Assembly (NCBI GenBank): GCA_050084985.1
Contig: JBITNC010000002.1
Span: 37,014,001-37,078,000 of the forward strand
Length of the DNA: 64,000 nt
Direction: 5' to 3'
DNA from: Nageia nagi
Taxonomy: Eukaryota; Pinophyta
The notes beneath the pieces are model-generated. The model searched no databases, had not been told where the DNA came from, and saw only the letters and a list, made by a program, of their open reading frames with translations. Both the position numbers and the translations under genes were made by a program. Within the stretch, counting starts at the first letter, position 1; every line of letters starts with the position of its first letter. Shown in pieces: positions 11,412 to 21,779 of this stretch.

Positions 11412-11613
11412 AGACTACTTATTGTATGTCAATATGAATTAGACTTACACTGCATAAATTGATCAATCCCTCCTTTATTTGGTCTATGATATCTTGTATA
11501 TTATTCATGAAGTATTTTAAACTTATTCTCCATAGTTTTCTTTATATATATATATATATATAAATATATATCCTCATAAATTTAAATTATTTCATAATGG
11601 TTTCTTAATGTAT
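11412..11613. other. Flanking AT-rich DNA with a short TA repeat
   Basis: A non-coding interval between element 1 and element 2. It contains an alternating ta run at about 11546-11562. It joins 4267-4531 on the left and 20576 onwards on the right once the two elements are set aside. Confidence 0.6.
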
Positions 11614-11618
11614 ATTAA

Positions 11619-12514
11619 TGTTAACACATAAAAATGATTTTATGTTTTTAAATCAATAAATTAATGAAATATGCTTGGCCTAACTATATGTTTTGAATGG
11701 ATTAAAGTGATAATATCAATGTTTGGCTTGAATATGAATATTGTATGGGTTATCTTGAATATTGCATGGGTTATCTTGAATATTGCATGGGTTATCTTGA
11801 ATATTGCATGGGTTATCTTGAGTATTGCATGAATTATCTCGTTTATTGATGTGTTTATCTTAAATTTTGTGAATTAACCTTATTTATGTGGATGCACACC
11901 GACCTATGGGTGGTATTATCTATTATCTATATAAATAAGGGATCTAATAGTAAGTCCACAATAACAAGGATACACATGATCCTGCGTATGGTCTTGTAAG
12001 TGGCTACCCCTTAAGGTATCTCTTGGTACCGCCTACAAGGCTGTGGTTTGTGTGCTTCCTTACGCGAGCTCTCCTGACATCTGCGATCAATTTTGATATT
12101 ATACGGCTATCTGAGACATCTATACTGAATTTTTGGACTTAATCGAGAGGTCAAAACCATAGAAAGAAGGCCATCAATGCTCCTTTGTGAACGGAAGAAC
12201 ACCGCCAGCGCTCTTATACCATTGAAACGGACCGCCCGCGGTCCTCTTTTGGCATCCTTGCAGGTCACGATGCTGTTGGAAAGGTAGCTCATCAGCAGTA
12301 CATCGCCAATATCTGCATCTTTCGTTGTCAGGTACATTCCGTGAGGTAAGTACACAAATTACAATCTTGGTTGGTACAATTACACTTCTGAATTAGTTAT
12401 GTTGTTTATTGTTATCTAGAATAAATTGCTATCCGTAGCTTAAATACAGATAATATTGAGTCTATAGATATTTTCCTGTTTATTTATTTGCACGCTCAAT
12501 TTTATTTGTAAACA
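11619..12514 (+). repeat. 5' LTR of element 2
   Basis: This 896-bp repeat starts TGTTAACAC and ends GTAAACA. It contains four copies of a 21-bp unit around ttgcatgggttatcttgaata (11750-11830) where the 3' LTR has three, which accounts exactly for the length difference between the LTRs. A TATA-like tatataaataag lies at about 11928. Three GC-rich 14-bp near-palindromes sit at 12169, 12200 and 12230. The 82-residue antisense ORF at 12107-12355 is repeated in the other LTR and is probably incidental. Confidence 0.93.
12169..12243. repeat. Three-unit cluster of 14-bp GC-rich near-palindromes (5' LTR)
   Basis: Units ggccatcaatgctc (12169-12182), caccgccagcgctc (12200-12213) and gaccgcccgcggtc (12230-12243) start 31 and 30 bp apart. 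The third is a perfect inverted repeat, GACCGC-CC-GCGGTC. The same cluster occurs in the 3' LTR at 20225, 20256 and 20286. Confidence 0.8.
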
Positions 12515-12516
12515 TT

Positions 12517-12535
12517 TGGTGAACCCGACGTGAAC
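12517..12535 (+). other. Candidate primer-binding site, element 2
   Basis: TGGTGAACCCGACGTGAAC follows the LTR end by two bases. It is in the right place for a PBS, and its TGG start complements a tRNA CCA end. I cannot assign the tRNA with confidence. Weak versions of the same string (ttggtgaacctaactt at about 44415) follow another LTR in this window. Confidence 0.55.
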
Positions 12536-12606
12536 TGCACATCATTATACTAAAACCCTAAAGGTTTTAGTTAAGCCTAACATCTATTTTGTGAAGTGTT
12601 TTGAGT

Positions 12607-13860
12607 ATGGAGCAGCTTAAGTTATTCTTGCGTAGTCTTTCAAAAAGGGATTTGGATGAATTATTGGTAGAAATTAGACATGATGATCCAGAGGGATCCG
12701 GAGGAATGCAAAATAGCGCTGAGGGTGACAATAGTAATTTTCAGGCTACTATGGAAGGTATGCAAAGGCAGATAGATAGATTGGCAAGGATATCAACGCC
12801 GCCTAATGATTCTTTCAAATTTGGTAGTCCCTTATGTGATGAGATTCGTAGACACATGCCACCATCCGACTACAAAGAGCCAAATTTCAGTAAGTTCGAT
12901 GGGGAAGGAGACCCAAGAAGACATATACAAGGATTTAAGGATGAATGTGAACTCAAAATTGGTACAGACCAAAGATTGCAAGCTAAATTCTTCCCCCAGA
13001 GCTTGGAAGGAGACGCCGAGAATGGTTTTATGCATTACCTGAAGGGTCCATCACATCATTTGAGGAGTTTAGTAATTTGTTTTTGGAGCAATATAAGTGT
13101 AACATCAAGAAGGAAGTTATGCTATCAGATTTATGTGCTATCAAACAAGATAGTGATGAGCGGTTAGACAAATTTGTTATAAGGTTTAAGAAGACATGGC
13201 AGCAAGTGAAGACCAGATTAATGGAAAAAGAGGTAAACGACATTTTTAAAGAAGCTATTATATTACCCTTACAATCATATGTTATCGATTATACACATCT
13301 TACATTTTCTGATATGACATATAAATTGTTAGAGAAGGAAAAAGTCCTTGTGAAGCTAGGGCTTGTAAAGTATGGCAATAGTGATAAGACAAAAGCAAAG
13401 GAGAAGAGACTGCAATCGCCAAATAAAGAGAAAATTATTCATGTGGTTGAGAAGACAAGTGAGACAAAAAAGAAGAAATTTGTGAGATTTCCCATATCTC
13501 CAAGGTACATCTTAAAATACCTTGTGGTGAAAGGGTTGTTACAACCCTTACCTAAGCAGAAAGAAGATCCCACAGCAGAAAGACCTGCTTGGTATAAGGA
13601 AGATAGGTATTGCGAGTACCATCAGGCTAAGGGCCATGCTACTAATGGGTGTATAAGCCTTAGGGAGAGGGTACAGAAACTCATAGAAGATGGATTCTAT
13701 GTGTGTCCAGTATGGGTTCAGGATGTGGAGGTAGAGCAACAGGTCAATGTGATTTTCCATGAAGATATTTGTGCAGCACTCACAAGAGGAAAAGCTAGGG
13801 AAATGGTTGATCCAGTTACCTGCGATAGGGAGTTACCAAAAGATCCTAGAAGTTTTGATT
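12607..13860 (+). pseudogene. Gag remnant, element 2
   Basis: The first in-frame ATG is at 12607 (MEQLKLFLRSLSKRDLDELL). The capsid-type region has F-D-G-E-G-D-P-R-R-H and continues to a single-base loss near 13022, after which the frame moves from 1 to 3. The text S-I-T-S-F-E-E-F then reads on correctly, showing the shift is a recent break rather than a programmed site. A C-x2-H...H-x-C-like finger (CEYHQAKGHATNGC) lies at 13611-13652, typical of Tat gag. The rest of the polyprotein follows in the same frame. Confidence 0.88.
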
Positions 13861-14822
13861 TAATTGAGCAATTAAAAAGCACACAAGCTAAAGTTAGTCT
13901 TTTTGAGTTACTTCAAATTTCAGCACCTCATAGGGAGATGATGAATCAAGTTTTTAGGAATAGTCAGATAGATCAAAATATTTTTGTTTTTGCTTTTGTG
14001 AAAAAGGCTAAGAATTGGGGTAAAGGGGAAGTTATTGCATTTAACCCTAACGAGAAGCCTAGTAAGGATGTCACTAGGCTTCATCCACCTTTGTTCATTG
14101 AAGTGGAAGCCTTTGGAGTGACAGTTAAGAGGTCATTAATAGATGGAGGAGCAGCCCTGAATATTGCTACCACTCACTTCTTGGAGCAATTTGATCCAGA
14201 TGTGCTACCTCCAAGAGAAGAAACTACCATGAGAGTCAAAGGATTTGACGGTATACCTAGAAAATGTGCAGGAACTATTACACTACCAATTAAGGTTGGT
14301 AATAAAGTGATGGATACTTTGTTTTATATCATGGAAGGAAGGCCTTCATTCAACTTTATCCTTGGAAGACCTTGGATAGATGATATGGAGGGAGTGGCAT
14401 CCACGTTACATAGATGTTTCAAATTGTACTTTGAGGGGAATGTCTATAAGGTTGAAGCAGATGAATATATGGCTAAGCAGTGTAACCTTGTCCTCCCAAA
14501 AAGATTTATCCCATGTGATGCAAAAGATGAAACCCTTCAAGACAGGAATGATCGGATCTACAAGAAAGCATTACAGAAAATTAACATGATGGATATCGGG
14601 ATTGGTTCATACGTTATCACAAACATCAATGAAATTAGTCAGGATGAAAACTTCAATGAACAGCAACAAGGCAAGGAAGAAGAATGCCCGCGTTCATTTC
14701 CAAAGATAGAGGACCGCCGGTGGTCTTTTTTCGAGGAAGAAATGGGGAAAAGTCAGTCGAGTATAATTCCGTGTCAAGGTGGTGATAACGTTTGTCAGGA
14801 TGAAAACTCAGGAATAGTGTAG
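13861..14822 (+). pseudogene. Retropepsin and linker, element 2
   Basis: Part of the 581-residue open stretch from 13077. It shows R-S-L-I-D-G-G-A-A-L-N-I at 14130-14165, the Tat form of the active site (D-G-G), and F-I-L-G-R-P-W-I at 14352-14378, followed by S-T-L-H-R-C-F-K. The protease would process Gag-Pol. The linker beyond it (14620-14800) is acidic and contains two of the 14-bp near-palindromes at 14682 and 14712, translated as C-P-R-S-F and D-R-R-W-S. A TAG stop ends the stretch at 14820. Confidence 0.85.
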
Positions 14823-16016
14823 ATTGAAGATTGGGTAAGCAGTTGTTATGTTATTGATTGCGAGATTGATGAGGAAGATGCTATGCATACTATAGATTTA
14901 TTTCAGAATGATGACGCCTTTTTAGAAACATTAGGTGCTAGAACAGAATATCCAATAAGGCATGAAAGAAGAATTCAAACACATTGTCTAGATATACATG
15001 CTTGTTTTGAGGAATCCAAAGAGGATAAGATTGAGGGATTGGGAGAGTTGCCATTCCCTTTTTCATCAAAAGCTGAAGTTACCTGGTTAAATGAAGAAAT
15101 CGAAGAAGTTAATATTGGCTCTCCAGAGACACCACGAATATTAAAAACGGGTAAGCTTCTTGAAGCACCATTGCAAAATGAATTAGTTCAATTTTTTTAT
15201 GATTATTCCGAGTTGTTTGCATGGTCTTACAAGGATATGCCAGGGTTAGATGAGAACTTTGTGGTTCATAACCTAGTGGTTGAAAAAGGGGTAGTTCCAG
15301 TAAAACAAAAGCCACGAAAGATGCCTTTTTAGGTTTCATTACTCGTGAAAAAGGAAATAGAGAAATTGTTGGAAGTCGGATTTATAAGGCCCATTGACTA
15401 CTCAGAATGGATGGCTAATGTAGTTCCAGTTAAGAAGCCTATAGGTGAAATTAGAGTGTGTACTGATTTTAGGGACCTCAATAAAGCTTGTCCAAAAGAT
15501 GATTTCCCATTGCCCAACATAGATATGATCATTGACAGTCTAGCAGGATATGAGATGCTGTCATTTATGGATGGCTTTTTAGGATACAATCAGATTAAAA
15601 TCAAAGAGAGTGATCAACATAAAATAGCCTTTAGAACACCTTGGGGCAACTTTTGCTACAAGGTGATGTCGTTTGGTCTCAAAAATGCAGGAGCCACATA
15701 CCAAAGAGCCATGACGGCTATGTTCCATGATTTTATTCATAAGACAGTTGAGGTATATGTTGATGACATTTTGATTAAATCTAAAAACAAAGAGGACCAT
15801 GTTCAAGATCTGAAAGCAGCATTTGAAAGGATGAGACAGTACAAGTTAAGGGTTAAGCCACAGAAGTGTGTATTTGGTGTGTCATCGGGAAAACTCTTGG
15901 GGCATATTATCTCAAGAAGAGGTGTGGAAGTGGATCCCAAGAAGATAAAAGCCATTACAGAAATGGCACCTCCAACAAATCTTAAGCAATTAAGGAGTTT
16001 ACAAGGTAAAATATAG
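14823..16016 (+). pseudogene. Reverse transcriptase, element 2
   Basis: Same frame as gag-pol, broken by TAG at 14820, 15330 and 16014. Motifs are well kept: G-F-I-R-P-I-D-Y-S-E-W (about 15375-15410), R-V-C-T-D-F-R-D-L-N-K-A-C-P-K-D (15454-15500), M-S-F-G-L-K-N-A-G-A-T-Y-Q-R-A-M and Y-V-D-D-I-L-I-K-S with the catalytic YVDD at 15756-15767. These wordings are those of the Tat lineage. Confidence 0.92.
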
Positions 16017-16540
16017 GCCATCAGGAGATTTATATGCCAATTAACGGATAAGATAGCTCCTATGTCTCATCTACTTAAAAAAGATGTTGAGTTCAAATGG
16101 GATAATAAATGTCAGGAGTCATTTGACAAGATAAAAGAATATCTGTTGCACCCACCGGTGTTAGCTCCATATAGGCATGGAGAACCCCTTTGGCTTTATG
16201 TCTCAACTACAAAACATGCATTTGGAGTAATGCTTGCTAAGAAGGAGGAGGATGGTAAAGAGAGGGCTATCTATTTTGTCAGTAGGACATTGAAAGATTA
16301 TGAGACTAGATACACTCCTATTGAGAAGTTATGTCAATGTGTGGTGTTTGCTACTGAAAAGTTGTGGCACTACCTAATCAATAGCACTACACATGTGCTT
16401 ACATAGGCAGATCCATTGAGGTACTTAATGTCAAAACCTTGCCTAGACGGAAGAGCAGCAAAATGGGTCATGTTACTGCAAGAATTTGATCTCAGATTTG
16501 TCAAGCAGAAATCAATTAAGGGATAGGCAATCATAGATTT
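16017..16540 (+). pseudogene. First RNase H, element 2
   Basis: Reads W-L-Y-V-S-T-T-K-H-A-F-G-V-M-L-A, then Y-F-V-S-R-T-L-K-D-Y-E-T-R-Y-T-P-I-E-K-L (catalytic Glu) and D-P-L-R-Y-L-M-S. In-frame TAG stops lie at 16404 and about 16524, each where related elements have Gln. It sits directly after RT, as the ordinary retroelement RNase H does. Confidence 0.85.
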
Positions 16541-17090
16541 TGTGGTAGAATTCCCCACAGGGGATAATACAGAGCTCAGAGAAGAATTCAAGGATGAGTG
16601 CACGTTAAGAGATATAGTAGAGGTTACAGAAGAGGACCGCCCGCGGTCTATTTATGACCATAACAGGACCGTCGGTGCTCCATTTTCAAATGAATCTGAG
16701 CCTTGGAAGTTATACTTTGATAGGTCCAGGTGCATGCATGGGTCAGGGGCAGGAATTGCGTTAATATCCCCATAGAATGATGTCATTCCTATGTCCTACA
16801 AATTGTCATTTGAATGCACTAACAATATGGTAGAGTATGAAGCTCTTATATTGGGCTTGAAGGCAGCTATAGAAATTGGTATTTCATGGATACATATTTA
16901 TGGAGATTCACAATTAATAGTCAAACAATTCAACGAGGTTTAAAAGACCAAGGATGAAAAGCTTATCCCTTATAGAGATTACGTTATCAAGTTACTCACA
17001 TATTTCAAAGGATATCAATTGGAAAGTGTTCCAAGAAGTAGCAACAGACTGGCAGATGCAATGGCAAGCGCAGCATCGCTTATACCATTA
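16541..17090 (+). pseudogene. Second (archaeal-like) RNase H, element 2
   Basis: W-K-L-Y-F-D-R-S at about 16705-16728, G-S-G-A-G-I-A-L-I-S-P, C-T-N-N-M-V-E-Y-E-A-L-I-L-G-L-K (about 16818-16862) and I-Y-G-D-S-Q-L-I-V-K-Q (about 16895-16930) are the conserved blocks of the extra RNase H found in Tat/Ogre elements. The first catalytic block D-G-S reads D-R-S here. Stops at 16773 (TAG) and about 16938 (TAA) interrupt it. Two 14-bp near-palindromes (16635, 16667) lie in the spacer just before the domain. Confidence 0.88.
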
Positions 17091-18461
17091 GAAGTTGAGA
17101 GCAAAGAAGCTAGCTTCACTATCAGAAACTTAGGAACTTCATCCATTGCTGAAAAAAGTGAAATATGCATGGTTCAAAAAGTTGGGTATGAGGAGAGTCC
17201 GTGGTACCAACATATCTTTAGATATTTGAAGAATGATTTTATTGATACTACTTTTGATAAGCGAGAGCAAACCAGAATCAAGAGGCTTGCAACTAGGTAT
17301 GTTATCATTGGTAATGTGCTTTACAAAAGATCATTTAATGGTATTCTTTTAAGGTGCCTTCTTACTGAGGAAATTGCAACAGTGTTAGAACATGCCCATG
17401 GAGGGGCATGTGGAGGGCATTTTAATGGGAGATCAGTTTTTGGCAAGCTGATCAGAATGGGTTATTGGTGGCCTACCACGGAGCATGAATGCTTTGAGCA
17501 TGTCAAGAAATGTGAACAATGTCAAAGGCACACACACCTTGAGCTTACACCTACTCAAGAATTGAATTATGTTACATCACCATGACCTTTCTCTATGTGG
17601 GCTATGGATTTCATGGGAGTTATTAACCCACCATCCAGTGAGGGGCATAAGTTTATTTTAGTTGCTACAGAATATAATACAAAATGGGTTGAGGCTATCC
17701 CTTTAAAAATGGCCACACAGAAACATGTAATCAAGTTCATCAAAGAATACATCATTTGTAGGTTTGGTGTACCTCAAAGGTTGATTATGGACAACGGGAC
17801 TAATTTCACAGGTAAGGATATCAAAGAATTTTGCTAGAAAATGAAGATTGAGCAGAGATTTTCTTCAGTTTACTACCCCCAAGGTAATGGGCAAGCAGAG
17901 GCTACAAATAAGATAATCAAAGGGATATTGGCCAAGAGTATCAAGAAAAATGGGAGAGATTGGCATGAGCAATTACCTTATGCTTTATGGGCATATAGGA
18001 CAAGTGAAAGGACAGCAACAGGGGCCACCCCATATTCTCTTGTGTTTGGAGATGAAGCAGTTATTCCTCTTGAGATTGAGATCCCATCGTTGAGAATTGC
18101 ACTCAAGGACGTGATGAAGGAACCACAATATTTGGAGGCAAGAGTGAATCAACTTGAAGCATTAGACGAAAAAAGAATCATTGCATTAGAACACCTCAGA
18201 GCATATCAGCAGAGGATTAAGAGATCATATGGCAAGAGAATGATCCCTAAAGATTTTGAGGTTGGAGATATGGTCTTGCAGGAGAATATTTCCAATACTA
18301 CAGCCAGAGATGAGCTTAAAGGAAAGTTTGAGCCCAATTGGGTGGGACCATACCTTATTACAGAAGTATTCAGTAAGGGTGCCTACAGGTTGTCTACGTT
18401 GGATGGGGAGATTCTCAAGAATCCCATTAATGCTAGGCATTTGAAGAAGTATTACATTTAG
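17091..18461 (+). pseudogene. Integrase, element 2
   Basis: The zinc region reads H-x3-H...C-E-Q-C-Q (about 17390-17530). The catalytic triad is complete by position: Asp in M-D-F-M-G (17607), Asp in M-D-N-G-T-N-F (17790) and Glu in G-Q-A-E-A-T-N (17898). The C-terminal part runs through L-P-Y-A-L-W-A-Y-R-T and W-V-G-P-Y-L-I to the natural end at 18459-18461. Stops at 17583 (TGA) and 17835 (TAG) are the only breaks. This enzyme would insert the element with the 5-bp duplication seen at its borders. Confidence 0.92.
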
Positions 18462-19680
18462 GTGGCCTGCAGGTCGATACGGGCATCTGGGTGATATCAA
18501 AGTGTATGAAAGGACTGATCATGCGAGCATACATCATGAAAGCAAATTAGAGAGTCAGTTTGAGCTCAGAAGAGGAGCGCCCACGCTCCATATCTGTTAA
18601 AGAAGGACCGCCCGCATTCCTTTACCTAGAAAATCAGCTTATCCAAGTATCATGGATACATCACAGGTGTTTGATCAACGTTATATCTAGGAGAATATTG
18701 CTTTGAGTTTCATGTTTATAGACCTGAATAATTAGCTTATTATGCTTGTAAGTGGAGTTCCAACTCCCATTATCAGTTTATCATGCTTCTTGGTGGAGTG
18801 TCAGCTTCATCAGTTTATCACTTATTTTGCAGAGTTCGGTTCTTATGCAACTACAGTATACTTCTTTGTGTGAAGGCTCAGTTGTGTGGAACTTAGCTCT
18901 CCCCCATCAGCTTATCACTTGTTTTGCGGAGTTTGGTTTTTATGCAACTGGAGTACACCTCTTGGTGTGAAGGCTCAGTTGTGTGGAACTTAGCTCTCAC
19001 ATATCAGCTTATCATTATTTTGCGGAGTTTAGTTCTTATGCAGCTAGAGTACACCTCTCGATGTGAAGGCTCAGTTGTGTGGAACTTAGCTCTCCCCTGT
19101 GCGTGGTTATGGTTATCATGTGTTTTCATGTGTTATCATGTCTTGTCTAGTGAGGTGATCATGTGTGTTATCATGTTGTGTCTTATGAGTTGATTATGTG
19201 TGTTATCATGTCTTGTATTGTGAGTTGGTCATGTGTGTTGTCATGTGTTATCATGTCTTGTCTTGTGAGTTGGTCATGTGTGTTGTCATGTGTTGTCATG
19301 TGTTGTCATGTTTTGTCTTGTGATGTGGTCTTGTCAAGTTGTCATCCGGTCGACATGTGTGGTCAAGTCGTCTATCCTGTCATTGTCATGTGTGTTGTCA
19401 AGTTTGTTGGGTCATCAGCATCGCAACAAGATTATCAGGTTATCAGACATGTCAGGCTATCACCTCCTATAGCAAAACGCAAGGGGCAAGCATGCCCAAG
19501 GTAATATCAAAAGGGAGTTTTCTCAACCTATATCTAGTGCTAATAAGCTTTATCATGATGTTGTTTACATTCAGAATGGTTAATGTTTATCATTGCTTAT
19601 CAAAATTGTTTGTTATGATATTGTGTTTTTACTTTGAATGCAAAATCTCAAGTCACCTCATGTTTCTTTCGATTTCACAT
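18462..19680 (+). repeat. Tandem-repeat-rich 3' UTR, element 2
   Basis: The stretch holds two 14-bp near-palindromes (18575, 18606). Three copies of a 96-97-bp unit follow (starting near gagttcgg 18832, gagtttgg 18929 and gagttt 19025), each containing ggctcagttgtgtggaactt. A run of tcatgtgtgttgtcatg-type short repeats with nested periods lies at 19105-19400. The open stretches here follow the repeat period and carry no domain. Long repeat-bearing 3' regions are known for Tat elements. Confidence 0.8.
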
Positions 19681-19695
19681 CCAAAGTGGGGCATC
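19681..19695 (+). other. Polypurine tract, element 2
   Basis: The string aaagtggggcatc immediately precedes the TGTTAAC start of the 3' LTR. It is the likely plus-strand priming site, with the purine run ending a few bases short of the LTR. Confidence 0.65.
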
Positions 19696-20570
19696 TGTTA
19701 ACACATAAAAATGATTTTATGTTTTTAAATCAATAAATTAATGAAATATGCTTGGCCTAACTATATGTTTTGAATGGATTAAAGTGATAATATCAATGTT
19801 TGGCTTGAATATGAATATTGTATGGGTTATCTTGAATATTGCATGGGTTATCTTGAATATTGCATGGGTTATCTTGAGTATTGCATGAATTATCTCGTTT
19901 ATTGATGTGTTTATCTTAAATTTTGTGAATTAACCTTATTTATGTGGATGTACACCGACCTATGGGCGGTATTATCTATTATCTATATAAATAAGGGATC
20001 TAATAGTAAGTCCACAATAACAAGGATACACATGATCCCGCGTATGGTCTTGTAAGTGGCTACCCCTTAAGGTATCTCTTGGTACCGCCTACAAGGCTAT
20101 GGTTTGTGTGCTTCCTTATGCGAGCTCTCCTGACATCTGCGATCAATTCTGATATTATACGACTATCTGAGACATCTATACTGAATTTTTGGACTTAATC
20201 GAGAGGTCAAAACCATAGAAAGAAGGCTACCGACGCTCCTTTGTGAATGAAAGAACACCGCCGGTGCTCTTATACCACTGAAACGGACCACCCACGGTCC
20301 TCTTTTGGCATCCTTGCAGGTCACAACACTGTTGGAAAGGTAGCTCATCAGCAGTACATCGCCAATATCTGCATCTTTCGTTGTCAGGTACGTTTCGTGA
20401 GGTAAGTACACAAATTACAATCTTGGTTGGTACAATTACACTTCTAAATTAGTTATGTTGTTTATTGTTATCTAGAATAAATTGCTATCCGTAGCTTAAA
20501 TACAGATAATATTGAGTCTGTAGATATTTGCCTGTTTATTTATTTGCACGCTCAATTTTATTTGTAAACA
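19696..20570 (+). repeat. 3' LTR of element 2
   Basis: This 875-bp repeat is identical to the 5' LTR over its first 110 bases. It has three rather than four 21-bp units, and about 26 base differences in the rest, concentrated in the GC-rich palindrome cluster (20225-20299). It ends at 20570, followed by the attaa target copy. Confidence 0.93.
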
Positions 20571-21779
20571 ATTAATCAAAGATTTTTTCACTATACTTCG
20601 ATAACCATTTAAACTTCTTTGACCTCTCATTTATTAGTATATAATCTTTTACTTTATTTTTTTAAAATATGAGTTTTATTTCTCTACTAATCTTTCAATA
20701 TGATCCTTTCTATATAATAAGAATACCCTAAGTGATTTCATGCAATGTAGTTAATCCTTATTGCACTAGAGGGGAATTCAAAATAGCCAAAGGGACTCCC
20801 TCTTGAATATTTTATTTTAGATGAGGGTAAAAAATGGTATATCTTTCTCTTTAATAACCCTCTATGGAAAATATTGTAAGGATTTATTTAAGTTCATTAC
20901 ATTGAGAGGCATTTCTCAACTACAACTAAGGGATGGGAGAGATGGAATGTTGCATCATCTGTCCAATGTAAACATTTGAGTGACTATTTTTAATTTATTT
21001 AAATTTTAACACAAAGTCAAATAGATTAGTATTTAAAAATTAACCTCTAATAAGATAAATAAAAATATAATATTAAATATTTAATTTACATTTATTTAAT
21101 TTTAGGATATCAATTTTAAATTTTATCAATACATATTTTTAAATTTGGTAGCTTCTCATTTATGTAATAAATTTTGTACAAATAAATTTTGGTTTTTGTA
21201 TAAAAAATTCTTTAATTTATTTTATTAAAAAAAGTTTATATGATTTCAAAGAATAATTTCTTAAAAGTTATTAGATTTAGCAATATGAGGAAATGAGATA
21301 AGCATCTTGAGAATGATATCTCTTAGCATTTTTTGATATATAAGGGGTTATATTAAAGCTAGTAATTATTCTTATCCCTAGCCATCCTTTAGAAGTTTCT
21401 AAGTAACCTTACAACATTATAATAATGTGATTCCTACATTTTTATTTTGTACTTATCCATAGGAATATTTTTATATGCAATTTATTACGATTGTAACTTT
21501 TTTAAGGATCTTAAATGATAAGAGCATAAAAATTAGAAGGGATTGGAGACTAGTTTAAGTAATTACAATTTTATAGTTAGACTAAGTAGGTTAACCTTCT
21601 AATCTAACAATTTCCTATTTGAACCTAATATGAGGGATTTTAAGAGATTTTGTTTTGAATTTGATCATGAAAGAGAGATATTCCTAGATAAAATGAAATA
21701 AAATTATCTATTTCATAATAATTAAATTTATATCTTATATTTGATGTATTAAGGAATAAAAATTTGTTTTTTAATCAAA
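20571..21779. other. AT-rich non-coding DNA
   Basis: No gene seen. The segment 21290-21350 is an inverted copy of 23915-23990 (shared core taaccccttatatatcaa, about 60 bases with mismatches). Such an arrangement could be remains of the ends of an old DNA transposon enclosing the LINE fragment, but the match is too short and diverged to call. Confidence 0.4.

Larger units (their letters stand above)
11619..20570 (+). mobile_element. Complete Tat-type Ty3/gypsy retrotransposon (element 2)
   Basis: This 8,952-bp element has LTRs at 11619-12514 and 19696-20570 and a perfect 5-bp duplication, attaa, at 11614-11618 and 20571-20575. Gag-pol occupies 12607-18461, followed by a 1.2-kb tandem-repeat-rich 3' UTR and a purine tract. 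Two RNase H domains, RT then a second archaeal-like RNase H before integrase, identify the Tat/Ogre lineage. One frameshift (about 13022) and nine in-frame stops disable it. A hand count of LTR differences gives about 26 in 875 aligned bases, 25 of them transitions, plus one 21-bp repeat-number difference, so it is younger than element 1. It also carries a dispersed family of 14-bp GC-rich near-palindromes. Confidence 0.95.

Noticed and set aside
12107-12355. 82-residue minus-strand ORF in the LTR of element 2, repeated at 20163-20411
   Set aside because: It is present in both LTRs only because the LTRs are copies. It lacks any domain and is antisense to the promoter-bearing repeat; conservation is explained by recent duplication.
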